In this document: piece after piece, positions 25,867 to 33,799 of the stretch
Numbering within the stretch: the stretch's first letter is position 1
Layout: every line of letters starts with the position of its first letter
Source of the DNA: Caldalkalibacillus uzonensis
GTDB taxonomy: Bacteria; Bacillota; Bacilli; Caldalkalibacillales; Caldalkalibacillaceae
Assembly (NCBI RefSeq): GCF_030814135.1
Contig: NZ_JAUSUQ010000007.1
Location: 62,001 to 126,000, forward strand
Length of the DNA stretch: 64,000 nucleotides
Direction: 5' to 3'
Made by a program: the position numbers and the translations under genes
Notes under the pieces: generated by a model
Database searches by the model: none
What the model saw: only the letters and a program-made list of their open reading frames with translations
Told to the model about the DNA's origin: nothing

Positions 25867-26601
25867 ATGATGCAGCAGTATATTAAGCGGATCAAAGCCC
25901 TTATTGCTGAGTTGGAACAGGGACAAAAGGTAAACATGCGCAAGGCAGCTGAAAAAGTCGCCGAGGGCTTGGCCAAGGGTGGGATCATTCAGCTCTTTGG
26001 GGCTGGTCATTCTCACCTCTTAGCCGAAGAAGTGTTTTACCGTGCGGGAGGCCTGGTGCCGGTCAAGCCCATTTTTGAAGAGAGATTGATGCTTCATCAA
26101 GGGGCGGTCCGTTCATCCCGGCTGGAAAAACAATGTGGCTACGCCGATACGTTTATACAAGATCAAGACATTCGTGAGCATGATGTCGTTTTTGTCATTT
26201 CCACCTCCGGACGCAATCCAGTCCCGATCGATGTGGCGCTTGCCGCCAAGGAGAAAAGGGCGTACGTGATCGGCATCACCTCGCTTACGTATTCTCGCAG
26301 CCAGCCGTCCCGTCACCCTAGTGGCCAGCGTTTGTATGAAGTTGTTGATCTCACCATTGACAATTTAAGTGTAAAAGGGGATGCCATCTTAACACATGAA
26401 AAACTGTCTGCACCTTTTGGCCCCAGTTCTACTGTGATGGGAGCCATCATTTTGAATAGTGTTTTTGCGGAGGCGATTCACCTTTTACTAGAACAAGGCA
26501 TCGAGCCGCCCGTCTTTTTAAGCGGTAACCTGGACGGGGCGGAGGCACACAACCAAGCTTTGATAGAAAAGTATCGGGAGCGGATTCCTTTGTTGTCCTA
26601 A
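25867..26601 (+). CDS. SIS-domain phosphosugar-binding protein (UPF0309-like)
   Basis: A single sugar-isomerase (SIS) domain protein of 244 residues, with the phosphosugar-binding segments LFGAGHSHLLAEEVFYRAGG and VVFVISTSGRNPVPIDVA and no DNA-binding domain. Members isomerise, deaminate or cleave phospho-aminosugars. Last gene of the PTS operon, 13 bases after the creatininase gene, start ATG 25867 behind AGGGAGG. It probably performs the sugar-phosphate step that joins the pathway to central metabolism. An amino-sugar substrate would also explain the neighbouring nag operon, but this is inference. Confidence 0.85.
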   Translation: MMQQYIKRIKALIAELEQGQKVNMRKAAEKVAEGLAKGGIIQLFGAGHSHLLAEEVFYRAGGLVPVKPIFEERLMLHQGAVRSSRLEKQCGYADTFIQDQDIREHDVVFVISTSGRNPVPIDVALAAKEKRAYVIGITSLTYSRSQPSRHPSGQRLYEVVDLTIDNLSVKGDAILTHEKLSAPFGPSSTVMGAIILNSVFAEAIHLLLEQGIEPPVFLSGNLDGAEAHNQALIEKYRERIPLLS

Positions 26602-26731
26602 CACACCTATATCCGCATGGCCGCTTCCGTCCGGCGCTAATCCTTGGCCGACATAAAGGTACCACCGTCTGTTTCTCTCTGCTATAATGGAGGAAAATTT
26701 CACCTAGCAGACCCTAAAGGAGAGAAACCCC

Positions 26732-27865
26732 ATGACAATTAAGCCCAAAACAACGCCGATCTATCAAACGTCTGTGTTTACCTTTGAGGATTTGAACGAG
26801 CTGGAAGCCTATTTTGAACAACCGTCCACAGCCTATATGTACACACGTTTTGCCAATCCCAACTCTGATGAGCTGGCCGCTGCGGTCAAAGCGTTGGAAC
26901 AAGGTGCTGACGCCGTCGTCACGTCTTCAGGCATGTCCGCTATTTTGACGGCTGTGCTGACATTCTGTGAAAGCGGAGACCACCTGCTTTGTGCCGAAGA
27001 GATTTATGGCGGATCCAGCGTTCTCCTGTCGCGGGAGTTGAAGCGGCTGGGGATTACTGTGACCTATGTGCCACTGGACGCCATGGATGATTTATCTCCT
27101 TATGTCACAACGAAATCCAAAATGCTATTAACCGAAACGATGACCAATCCTTTTCTCAATGTACAGGATATTAAAACGCTAGCTGCCGAATGCCATCGCC
27201 TGGGGCTGAAACTGGTGGTGGACAATACCTTCGCCACTCCTGTCTTGACCCGCCCCCTCACACTAGGAGCGGATATGGTCATTCACAGTGCGACCAAGTA
27301 TCTATCAGGACACAGTGATGTGACGGCCGGGGTAGTGGTGGCCCAAACAGAGACGGATGGCAGACGGGCCCGGGAGATCGTGGTTCATTACGGACTTAAT
27401 CTGAGTCCTTTTGAAAGCTGGCTGGCCGCCCGTGGCCTCAAAACCTTGCACTTGCGTGTGAAGCAGCACAGTGTCAACGCCTTGGCCATTGCCCGGTATT
27501 TGGACCGTCATCCGCGGGTCAAACGGGTATACTACCCTGGCCTGGAGTCCCATCCTCACCATCAGCTGGCCAAACGGCAGGGAAACGGTTTATTCGGGGG
27601 GATGCTCTCGTTTGTTATTGATGATGATCCGGATACCGTTAACCGCTTTATGCGTGCCCTCACCCTCATTCCCTTTGCTCCTTCTTTGGCGGGTGTTAAT
27701 TCTTCACTTTCCCATCCGTTAAAGACTTCTCACCGCGCATTAACACCCGAGCAGCAGGACAAGCTGGGGATCACCATGGGTTTGATCCGTTTGTCTGTGG
27801 GAATTGAAGAGGTGGAGGAGCTGATCGCTGATGTGGAACAAGCGTTAGAAGCCATGAATGATTAA
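26732..27865 (+). CDS. PLP-dependent Cys/Met metabolism enzyme (cystathionine gamma-lyase / methionine gamma-lyase family)
   Basis: Trans-sulfuration family enzyme of 377 residues. The PLP lysine lies in HSATKYLSGHSDVTAG. Substrate and cofactor motifs include YTRFANPNSDELAAAV, SSGMSAILTAVL, VDNTFATP and the C-terminal LIRLSVGIEEVEELI. The group contains cystathionine gamma-synthase, gamma-lyase and methionine gamma-lyase, which cannot be separated by eye. ATG 26732 follows AAAGGAGAG; a TATAAT is at about 26683. It is monocistronic; no S-box riboswitch or T-box is evident in the 130-base upstream gap, which argues mildly against a biosynthetic synthase. Confidence 0.9.
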   Translation: MTIKPKTTPIYQTSVFTFEDLNELEAYFEQPSTAYMYTRFANPNSDELAAAVKALEQGADAVVTSSGMSAILTAVLTFCESGDHLLCAEEIYGGSSVLLSRELKRLGITVTYVPLDAMDDLSPYVTTKSKMLLTETMTNPFLNVQDIKTLAAECHRLGLKLVVDNTFATPVLTRPLTLGADMVIHSATKYLSGHSDVTAGVVVAQTETDGRRAREIVVHYGLNLSPFESWLAARGLKTLHLRVKQHSVNALAIARYLDRHPRVKRVYYPGLESHPHHQLAKRQGNGLFGGMLSFVIDDDPDTVNRFMRALTLIPFAPSLAGVNSSLSHPLKTSHRALTPEQQDKLGITMGLIRLSVGIEEVEELIADVEQALEAMND

Positions 27866-28002
27866 AGGGTGTCCAATCAGGACGGCTTTTTTCTTTTGGG
27901 AAAAATAGGATATTCCTTCCGGTATGCTTGGTGTGACTCTTTTACAAACTATATTTAGATTGAAGTAAAAAAGGCAGATACACATAAGGAAGGAGTTCTA
28001 GT

Positions 28003-28818
28003 ATGAAGCACAGCAAAAGGTTTATCATGGTGCTGTTTTGTTTTATACTTATTTCTCACCTGGCCTGCGTTCAGTCTGCCGGTGCAGATAGTTGGTCCAA
28101 CAAAGCCATTCACTGGGGATTTAAAAAAAGTACAGATCACCAACCTCCGTCAGCAGAAAAAGAGTGGGATCAGCTGTTAGAGCAGTATGGTGGCTTTTAC
28201 TTGGGCGATACCTCCAAACGGGAGGTTTATCTGACCTTTGATAACGGTTATGAGAACGGGTATACGGCCCGCATTTTGGACGTGCTCAAAGAGAAACAGG
28301 TCCCAGCCGCTTTTTTCGTCACTGGCCACTATTTGAAAGATCAGCCTGACTTAGTCAAACGCATGGTGAAAGAAGGGCATATTGTGGGCAACCACAGCTG
28401 GTCCCATCCAGATATGACCCAGGTCAGCGATGACCGGCTGATCAAAGAGCTGGTCCGTGTGGAGCAAGAATTTGAACGGATCACGGGAGTTAAGGGGATG
28501 AACTACCTCCGCCCGCCCCGGGGGATCTTTAGTGAACGCACCCTCGCCCTTTCCCAAAAGCTGGGCTATCGCAACGTGTTCTGGTCCCTCGCCTTTGTCG
28601 ATTGGCAAATTGACAGGCAGCGGGGCTGGCGCTATGCCTATGACAATATTATGCAGCAGATTCATCCCGGAGCTGTTGTGTTGCTGCACACTGTTTCAAG
28701 GGACAATGCGGAAGCACTGCCCCGGGTTATCGATGATTTGCGGGCACAGGGCTATGAATTTAAAAGTTTGGATGATCTGGTGATGGACAGTTTATGGGAT
28801 GCATATAACGTAAAGTGA
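28003..28818 (+). CDS. pdaA: Delta-lactam-biosynthetic polysaccharide deacetylase PdaA
   Basis: Deacetylates N-acetylmuramic acid in spore cortex peptidoglycan, a step towards muramic-delta-lactam needed for germination. It has an N-terminal signal peptide (residues about 6-28, ending near QSAGA). The NodB domain shows VYLTFDNGYENGYTARILD, FFVTGHYLKDQPDLV, HIVGNHSWSHPDMT with metal His pair and LRPPRGIFSE. The DNG in place of the usual DDG is characteristic of PdaA. Length 271 residues. ATG 28003 follows AAGGAG. Its presence supports an endospore-forming host. Confidence 0.94.
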   Translation: MKHSKRFIMVLFCFILISHLACVQSAGADSWSNKAIHWGFKKSTDHQPPSAEKEWDQLLEQYGGFYLGDTSKREVYLTFDNGYENGYTARILDVLKEKQVPAAFFVTGHYLKDQPDLVKRMVKEGHIVGNHSWSHPDMTQVSDDRLIKELVRVEQEFERITGVKGMNYLRPPRGIFSERTLALSQKLGYRNVFWSLAFVDWQIDRQRGWRYAYDNIMQQIHPGAVVLLHTVSRDNAEALPRVIDDLRAQGYEFKSLDDLVMDSLWDAYNVK

Positions 28819-28819
28819 G

Positions 28820-28845
28820 CGGCTCTTGAACAGAGCCGTTTTTTG
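28820..28845 (+). terminator. Rho-independent terminator after pdaA
   Basis: CGGCTC, seven-base loop, GAGCCG, TTTTTTG. Confidence 0.85.
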
Positions 28846-28941
28846 TTGCAGGAATATTTTACTAGGTCATGACTCATTGCATAAAGAACACATGTTTGCA
28901 TATAATGGGAACAAAGTTTCTCTTTAAGGGAGGAAGCAGTG

Positions 28942-29298
28942 ATGAAACCGAACAAAATTACGCCAGGGTCCAATCTGATGTGGGAATCAAGTCGCTGGAT
29001 GCTTCCCGAACATAAGGAAGCTTTGCAGAAGTTAAAACAAGAACAAAGTCGCCAAAAAAGACCGGTTCTAGATGAGCAGCAAGTGGAAGAGATTAATGAT
29101 AAGTTACGGCAATCATTGCAATTCCATCTGCCAGTGACGGTTTGTTTATTTGGAGAATTTAAAAACCGGGAAGTGAAAGGCGTGGTGAAGAGAATCAATC
29201 CCGCGCTCGGACAGGTGAAGCTCGTCAATGATCAGGAGGAGGAATGGCTCTCCTTTCAAGACATTTTTGATGTCAGCATTGAAGATGATTGGGAATGA
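28942..29298 (+). CDS. YolD-like family protein
   Basis: A 118-residue hydrophilic protein with the YolD-family N-terminal pattern (ITPGSNLMWESSRWMLPEHKEAL) and a small beta-rich C-terminal half (GVVKRINPALGQVKLVN). YolD-like proteins occur widely in bacilli; some are linked to SOS response genes such as uvrX or dinB-like polymerases, but no polymerase gene is next to this one. Start ATG 28942 (GTG one codon before) behind GGGAGG. Function unknown. Confidence 0.75.
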   Translation: MKPNKITPGSNLMWESSRWMLPEHKEALQKLKQEQSRQKRPVLDEQQVEEINDKLRQSLQFHLPVTVCLFGEFKNREVKGVVKRINPALGQVKLVNDQEEEWLSFQDIFDVSIEDDWE

Positions 29299-29347
29299 CG
29301 TACTGGTGAAAGCAGTGGAGGACACATCACCTTTTCATATGCGTTAA

Positions 29348-29394
29348 AAGGCCTGCATCGTTCGGAACCACAGGCCTAGTCTGTTTTTCTTATT
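29348..29394 (+). terminator. Terminator after the YolD-like gene
   Basis: AGGCCTG / CAGGCCT stem with a 15-base loop, followed by AGTCTGTTTTT. Confidence 0.65.
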
Positions 29395-29480
29395 TTTATA
29401 ATTTTTAAAAATATAATACGCACATATAAAATTTTCCTTTATAATCAACAATACAGCTATCGTTTTGAATAAGGAGAAAT

Positions 29481-29521
29481 AAAAAGACAGGTGATCCTGA
29501 TCTTGGACTCCCTGTCTTTTT
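29481..29521 (-). terminator. Terminator of the sodium channel gene
   Basis: The stem AAAAAGACAGG / CCTGTCTTTTT has T runs on both strands. On the reverse strand it lies just past the channel gene's stop. Confidence 0.8.
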
Positions 29522-29535
29522 AGTGGATATGTTGT

Positions 29536-30411
29536 TCAACTGGAAGAATGGGATTGATGATTTTTTAAATCACGGAGCAATTGGCGCAGTTCTTTGATCT
29601 CGTTGCGCAGTTGCTTAATCTCTTCATCTGAAACCGAGTGGTCGGCAGAGACACGCTGATGAGGTTGTTGCTCCTCTTCTGCTTCCTCCGTTTCAGCCCG
29701 TTCCACATTACTGACAATGACCCCGACAAACAGGTTAAAAATAACGAACGTTCCTACTAGGATAAAAGTAACAAAGTAGATCCAGGACCAGAATACTTCA
29801 GCCATAATGGGACGCATCACCCCGCTGGCCCAAGACTCCAGGGTAACAACCTGGAACAACGTGATCAGCGAGAGGTGTAACGAACCGAAATACTCAGGGG
29901 CCACATCCCGGAACAAGAAGGTGCCTATGACGGCGAAAATATAAAAGATTAAGCCCATCAACAACATGATGTTGCCCAAAGCGGGGATGGTATACAAAAG
30001 GGCGCTGACCAACTTGCGCAGGGATGGAATAACCGTGACGGCCCGCAACAGGCGCAACACACGCAGGACACGCAACACAGTCACGAATTGAGCCCCAACA
30101 AACAGATGCCCGCTGGCAACGATCAGGAAATCAAAGACATTCCAACTGTCTTTAAAAAACTGATACCTCGGTCTTATAGCTACCAGTTTCAAGATAATCT
30201 CAACTGTAAAAACCCACAATATAATCCGGTCAATCAGATAAAACCAGTCCCGATAAGGCTTATAGATCCCGGGGTACGTCTCCATTCCGATCACGATGGC
30301 GTTAATGACAATCAGCACAACAATGGCAGAAGTAAAACGGGGATGATGAACGAACCAATCACACCAAGTTTCTAGGCGATATTTCATATTAGAGTGACGT
30401 TGCTGTGACAT
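29536..30411 (-). CDS. Voltage-gated sodium channel (NaChBac/NavBac family)
   Basis: Single-domain six-transmembrane ion channel, 291 residues, assembling as a tetramer. S4 voltage sensor at about 111-134: TVLRVLRVLRLLRAV, with Arg every third residue. Selectivity filter TLESWAS at 190-196, identical to the motif of NaChBac and alkaliphile Nav channels, so Na+ rather than Ca2+ selectivity is expected. A C-terminal heptad coiled coil (EEIKQLRNEIKELRQLLRDL) follows S6, as in the NaChBac tetramerisation helix. ATG 30411 lies seven bases after GGAGG. In alkaliphilic Bacillus these channels bring in Na+ for pH homeostasis, motility and chemotaxis; the same role is likely here. Confidence 0.93.
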   Translation of the reverse strand: MSQQRHSNMKYRLETWCDWFVHHPRFTSAIVVLIVINAIVIGMETYPGIYKPYRDWFYLIDRIILWVFTVEIILKLVAIRPRYQFFKDSWNVFDFLIVASGHLFVGAQFVTVLRVLRVLRLLRAVTVIPSLRKLVSALLYTIPALGNIMLLMGLIFYIFAVIGTFLFRDVAPEYFGSLHLSLITLFQVVTLESWASGVMRPIMAEVFWSWIYFVTFILVGTFVIFNLFVGVIVSNVERAETEEAEEEQQPHQRVSADHSVSDEEIKQLRNEIKELRQLLRDLKNHQSHSSS

Positions 30412-30623
30412 GGTCATTCCTCCAAAATGTCGGCTTACAGTTAAACTGTGCTATGGCTAGAATGCACCCATGTCATGTAGTATAGCACAAATGGCCATAA
30501 AAGAAGGATGAAAAAAAGACTGACAAACAGTCTCTCTGACAAGCCGTTTTTAAACACAGGAAAACCGCAAGCAAGGCCTAAGGGGACCGGAGCCCGGGAT
30601 GGGCGACTTGGGGGCTCCTCAGC

Positions 30624-31043
30624 CTAAACACGCTGAAACTTGTCCACCACCACTTTTAATATGTCTTCCACCGCTTTGCGTTTGCTGCCATGTAAGCGCG
30701 TAAGCTTGAAAAGGAGTGTTTTCAACTCCTTGTGGGTGGCCAGATACCGGATAACCTCCAGTAATTCTTCATCTGCTTGCTGATCCGACAAATGATAACG
30801 TTCTTTCACTTCACGCAGCAATTGCTGCGTGTGATAGACTTTACCAATCAATGAATCAATACTAATCTCAAACAACTCACTCAGTTTAATTACAGCCTGC
30901 AAATCTGGTACGAGCAGTCCATTTTCCCATTTGGAGAGAACCGAGCGGGAGATGTTAATCCGATCGGCCAGTTCTTGCTGGGTCCAGCCCAGTTTTTCCC
31001 GATAGTAACGAATATTTTCAGCTAATGTATTCACGATTATCAC
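30624..31043 (-). CDS. XRE-family transcriptional regulator
   Basis: A 139-residue DNA-binding protein. Residues 5-65 form a clear helix-turn-helix (ENIRYYREKLGWTQQELADR, then ISRSVLSKWENGLLVPDLQA). The remaining 70 residues are helical and charged with no known domain. It starts with GTG at 31043, or at an in-frame GTG four codons later; neither ribosome site is decisive. It is divergent from the Spo0E-like gene. A GC-rich inverted repeat GGAGCCC / GGGGCTCC near 30589-30618 may end its transcript. Target genes unknown. Confidence 0.82.
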   Translation of the reverse strand: MIIVNTLAENIRYYREKLGWTQQELADRINISRSVLSKWENGLLVPDLQAVIKLSELFEISIDSLIGKVYHTQQLLREVKERYHLSDQQADEELLEVIRYLATHKELKTLLFKLTRLHGSKRKAVEDILKVVVDKFQRV

Positions 31044-31237
31044 CAGTCATTTCGTCTCTGTAGTTATAAATGATTTTCAGTACTCTTCCTTTGAGTTTAG
31101 CATCGTTAACGGTCAGAGCAGTCTGGAAATATGGTCCTGTTTTGAACATGTGGTATAATGTTCCTAATAAGAGCATATGCGAGACTGGCAACTGGTGATC
31201 TGCTTTTAAACGAATTAGGAATGAAGGGAATAGTTAT

Positions 31238-31390
31238 ATGAAGTTGTTGGAACAAATTGAAAAATTACGCAAAAAATTGAACCAAGCAGCAGCTCATAAA
31301 TCTTTAACAGATGAAGAGGTGTTAAAAATCAGCCAGGAACTGGACCGGCTTATCCTGCAGTACATAAAATCTCAGGAGCAGTCAGAGTAA
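31238..31390 (+). CDS. Spo0E-like sporulation regulatory protein
   Basis: A 50-residue protein, MKLLEQIEKLRKKLNQA at its start and the family signature SQELDRLI near residue 32-39. Spo0E-type phosphatases dephosphorylate Spo0A~P and so delay sporulation. The small size and helix-hairpin arrangement fit the family. The ATG at 31238 lies in GAAGGGAATAGTTATATG. An extended -10 promoter element (TGGTATAAT, 31151-31159) lies about 80 bases upstream. Confidence 0.85.
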   Translation: MKLLEQIEKLRKKLNQAAAHKSLTDEEVLKISQELDRLILQYIKSQEQSE

Positions 31391-31539
31391 ACGGTTGGCG
31401 GATGGTTGGGGCATTGGCTGAGATAGATCACATTGAGCTGGATCAGGTGAACATAATAGGGAATCGCCTGCATGTTAGCAGAGATTTTTCCAAAAAACCT
31501 GTGCTCGCCAGTAAAAGATCAATTGTGTAAACATCATTA

Positions 31540-31584
31540 AAAAAATGGCCAGCCTTCTGTCATAAAAAGGCTGGTCACTTTTTT
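31540..31584. terminator. Bidirectional terminator between Spo0E-like and lytic transglycosylase genes
   Basis: AAAAAATGGCCAGCCTT ... AAGGCTGGTCACTTTTTT: an approximately 12-base stem with T runs usable from both directions. Confidence 0.8.
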
Positions 31585-31592
31585 AACTATGC

Positions 31593-32372
31593 TTAGACGG
31601 TCTGCTTTAACTGTTGGTAAGTGTGAAGCACATTGTGGACATAGTTTTGAGTCTCCCTGAAAGGAGGGATGCCTCCATACTTGTCCACATTGCCTGGGCC
31701 AGCATTGTACGCCGCCAGAGCCAGGCGGATGTCACCGTTATAACGGTCCAGCATCCGGCGCAGATAACGGGCACCACCATCAATGTTTTGGGCAGGGTCA
31801 TAGGGGTTTTGCACGCCCATCTCCCGGGCAGTTCCAGGCATGAGCTGCATCAAGCCCATGGCCCCGGCCCGGCTTTTGGCCCGGGGGTTAAAGTTGGACT
31901 CACGATGGATCACTGCAGCAATCAGCAACGGGTCCACCTTAAAACGTTCAGCTGCTTGCTCAATGTATGTGGTAAACGTTTCAGCCCCTTTTCTCAACCA
32001 TTGCAGAGGCTGATTTAAACCAACAGGCTTGTCCGGCACCTGCTGGGCATACATGTCCGCTGCCCGGGCAGCAGGCTTAGAATTAGAATGAAATGAGTGC
32101 GTGGAAGCGGTAAGCCACTCACCAGCGCTTCCCATATGGCCAGCGTTTAACACAGGGAACCCTGGCGCCGACCCATAAAAAGCTGGTTCAACGCCGGCAT
32201 CCATAAGTATAGAAGATGGCTGCTCTTGAAGATATTGTTCAAACACACGGGCAAAATGAGTATGCAAATTGATGGTATGAACATCGCCTATCTCTTTAGG
32301 GCTTTCCCTTTGTGGATGGATTTGCCGTAACAGTTGTAGCTCCAAGAGAGGCTGCCAAAAGGGGCTGTTCAC
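31593..32372 (-). CDS. Lytic transglycosylase, SLT-domain (YjbJ-like)
   Basis: Cleaves glycan strands of peptidoglycan to anhydromuramyl products. The C-terminal half is a goose-lysozyme/SLT fold: catalytic Glu in [28 protein letters not shown] and [18 protein letters not shown]. The N-terminal 130 residues are low in conserved sequence. No signal peptide is visible at the N-terminus ([14 protein letters not shown]), so export route or cytoplasmic location is unclear; similar secretion-signal-free SLT proteins are common in bacilli. The start is GTG at 32372 behind GGAAGGAG at eight bases. Confidence 0.88.
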   Translation of the reverse strand: MNSPFWQPLLELQLLRQIHPQRESPKEIGDVHTINLHTHFARVFEQYLQEQPSSILMDAGVEPAFYGSAPGFPVLNAGHMGSAGEWLTASTHSFHSNSKPAARAADMYAQQVPDKPVGLNQPLQWLRKGAETFTTYIEQAAERFKVDPLLIAAVIHRESNFNPRAKSRAGAMGLMQLMPGTAREMGVQNPYDPAQNIDGGARYLRRMLDRYNGDIRLALAAYNAGPGNVDKYGGIPPFRETQNYVHNVLHTYQQLKQTV

Positions 32373-32521
32373 GTTGGCTGCTCCTTCCGCTATGAAATCG
32401 AGAAGACAGACTTTTCTTCATTATAGCACCACTTTCTTCTTCACACAATGAAACAGAGGTAGACTCAGTAAGAATATAACGCTGAGCAGATTCTCCTCAC
32501 TAAAAACGGGATGGGAGTCGT

Positions 32522-33727
32522 TTAAGACTTCTCTTTTATCTCCTTAAGCTCCTTCAAGGAATAGAAGGTACCCCGCCAGTAAATGCCGCCTTGTTTCAGT
32601 GTGATCAGCACTGAGCGCACAATGATGCCCAGAAAAAGGAGAGCAGAGGCAGGAAATAAAAATAGATCAACCCCAATGTGCCCGCTCAGTTTAAAAGTGT
32701 GGGCAGCATATAAGCCAAGGATCATTACTACCGTGAGCAAGTACAGCCACATAAGCCAGCCGCTGAACAGCCATACGGCAACAAAAGGAAAGATGAAACA
32801 CACAAACTGGGCGACACAAGCGGCTCCGGCCAACCACAAACTGTAGCCGAGTCCGGCAAAACTGTTTTTCTCCAGTCCCCGAACAGCGGAAGGCAGATCC
32901 GGATACCATTCCACGCTCAGATGATCGAGTGCGGTTAAGAACCTCTGCTTCAAACCTGCTTGCTTCACTTTGAGGCCCAGCTGAAGATCATCATCAGGAC
33001 GCGTGGCCAGGCTGCGATGAGTGCCGATTTTCTCATAGGCGCTCTTCCGCATCATGTTAAAAGCACCGATCCCCATTCCTTTTTTGAGTTGCTTGTCATT
33101 GTTTGCTTTCCAGGGCTGAAAAAACAGCATGAACGAAAAGAAAAAATAGCGGACAAACATCCGGAGCAGCAAAGGTTTGGCCATGATTTTTGGAGACAGG
33201 GTTAAATGATCAACCTTGTGAGTGTCCATATAGTTCACGGCGTCGCTAAGCACAGATGGTTCAAAGCAGACATCGGCATCCGTAAACAGCAGATAGTCCC
33301 CCTTAACAGACAGATACCCTTGGTAAAGGGCATGATTTTTTCCCAACCATCCTTCAGGCAATGTTGTGACGTGCCTCACGATTAACGGGATACGGCTATG
33401 CTGATTTGCCCAGCCCTTTAATTTTTCCAACTTGGCCCCTGTCTCATCCCGGGAACGGTCGTTAATCACAATGACTTCGGTACAGGGATAATCTTGACGC
33501 AAGAGACGTTGTACGGTCTCTACAATGGTGTGCCCCTCATCTTTGGCGGCAATAATGACAGAGACAGTGGCTCCCGACCGAACAGGCGTCTTTGTGCGGG
33601 GCAGGGACTTAAGCGCGGGCAAGCCACGTATACTTTCGTAAGCGATATACAGCCAGTACCCCAGGGTGAGGATGGCGAGCAAGACGATGAACAGCATGTG
33701 CCCAAAATCTCCTTTCATTAAATTCAT
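32522..33727 (-). CDS. Membrane-bound family 2 glycosyltransferase
   Basis: An up to 401-residue membrane glycosyltransferase. An N-terminal anchor (LFIVLLAILTLGYWLYIAY) precedes the GT-A domain: VSVIIAAKDEGHTIVETV, VIVINDRSRDET, LLFTDADVCFEPS (DxD) and the acceptor-site RPDDDLQLG. The C-terminus has three or more hydrophobic helices. Closest in layout to CrtQ/YkcC-like enzymes that glycosylate lipids or carotenoid acids; no carotenoid genes are adjacent. Start uncertain: ATG 33727 has no ribosome site, whereas ATG 33697 lies 11 bases after AAAGGAG and would remove ten residues. Confidence 0.83.
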   Translation of the reverse strand: MNLMKGDFGHMLFIVLLAILTLGYWLYIAYESIRGLPALKSLPRTKTPVRSGATVSVIIAAKDEGHTIVETVQRLLRQDYPCTEVIVINDRSRDETGAKLEKLKGWANQHSRIPLIVRHVTTLPEGWLGKNHALYQGYLSVKGDYLLFTDADVCFEPSVLSDAVNYMDTHKVDHLTLSPKIMAKPLLLRMFVRYFFFSFMLFFQPWKANNDKQLKKGMGIGAFNMMRKSAYEKIGTHRSLATRPDDDLQLGLKVKQAGLKQRFLTALDHLSVEWYPDLPSAVRGLEKNSFAGLGYSLWLAGAACVAQFVCFIFPFVAVWLFSGWLMWLYLLTVVMILGLYAAHTFKLSGHIGVDLFLFPASALLFLGIIVRSVLITLKQGGIYWRGTFYSLKELKEIKEKS

Positions 33728-33799
33728 TTTAATCTAGTCTGGGTTCGTTTAAAATAAAAATAAAAAGATCAAGTTATGTTTGTGCAGGAAAGGGGCAAC

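Noticed and set aside
26602-26731. S-box or T-box riboswitch ahead of the sulfur-amino-acid lyase
   Set aside because: The 130-base gap has no S-box stem arrangement or T-box consensus.
31402-31530. A 42-codon open frame (MVGALAEIDHIELDQ...) after the Spo0E-like gene
   Set aside because: No ribosome-binding site, no recognisable family, and the length is within chance for this spacing.
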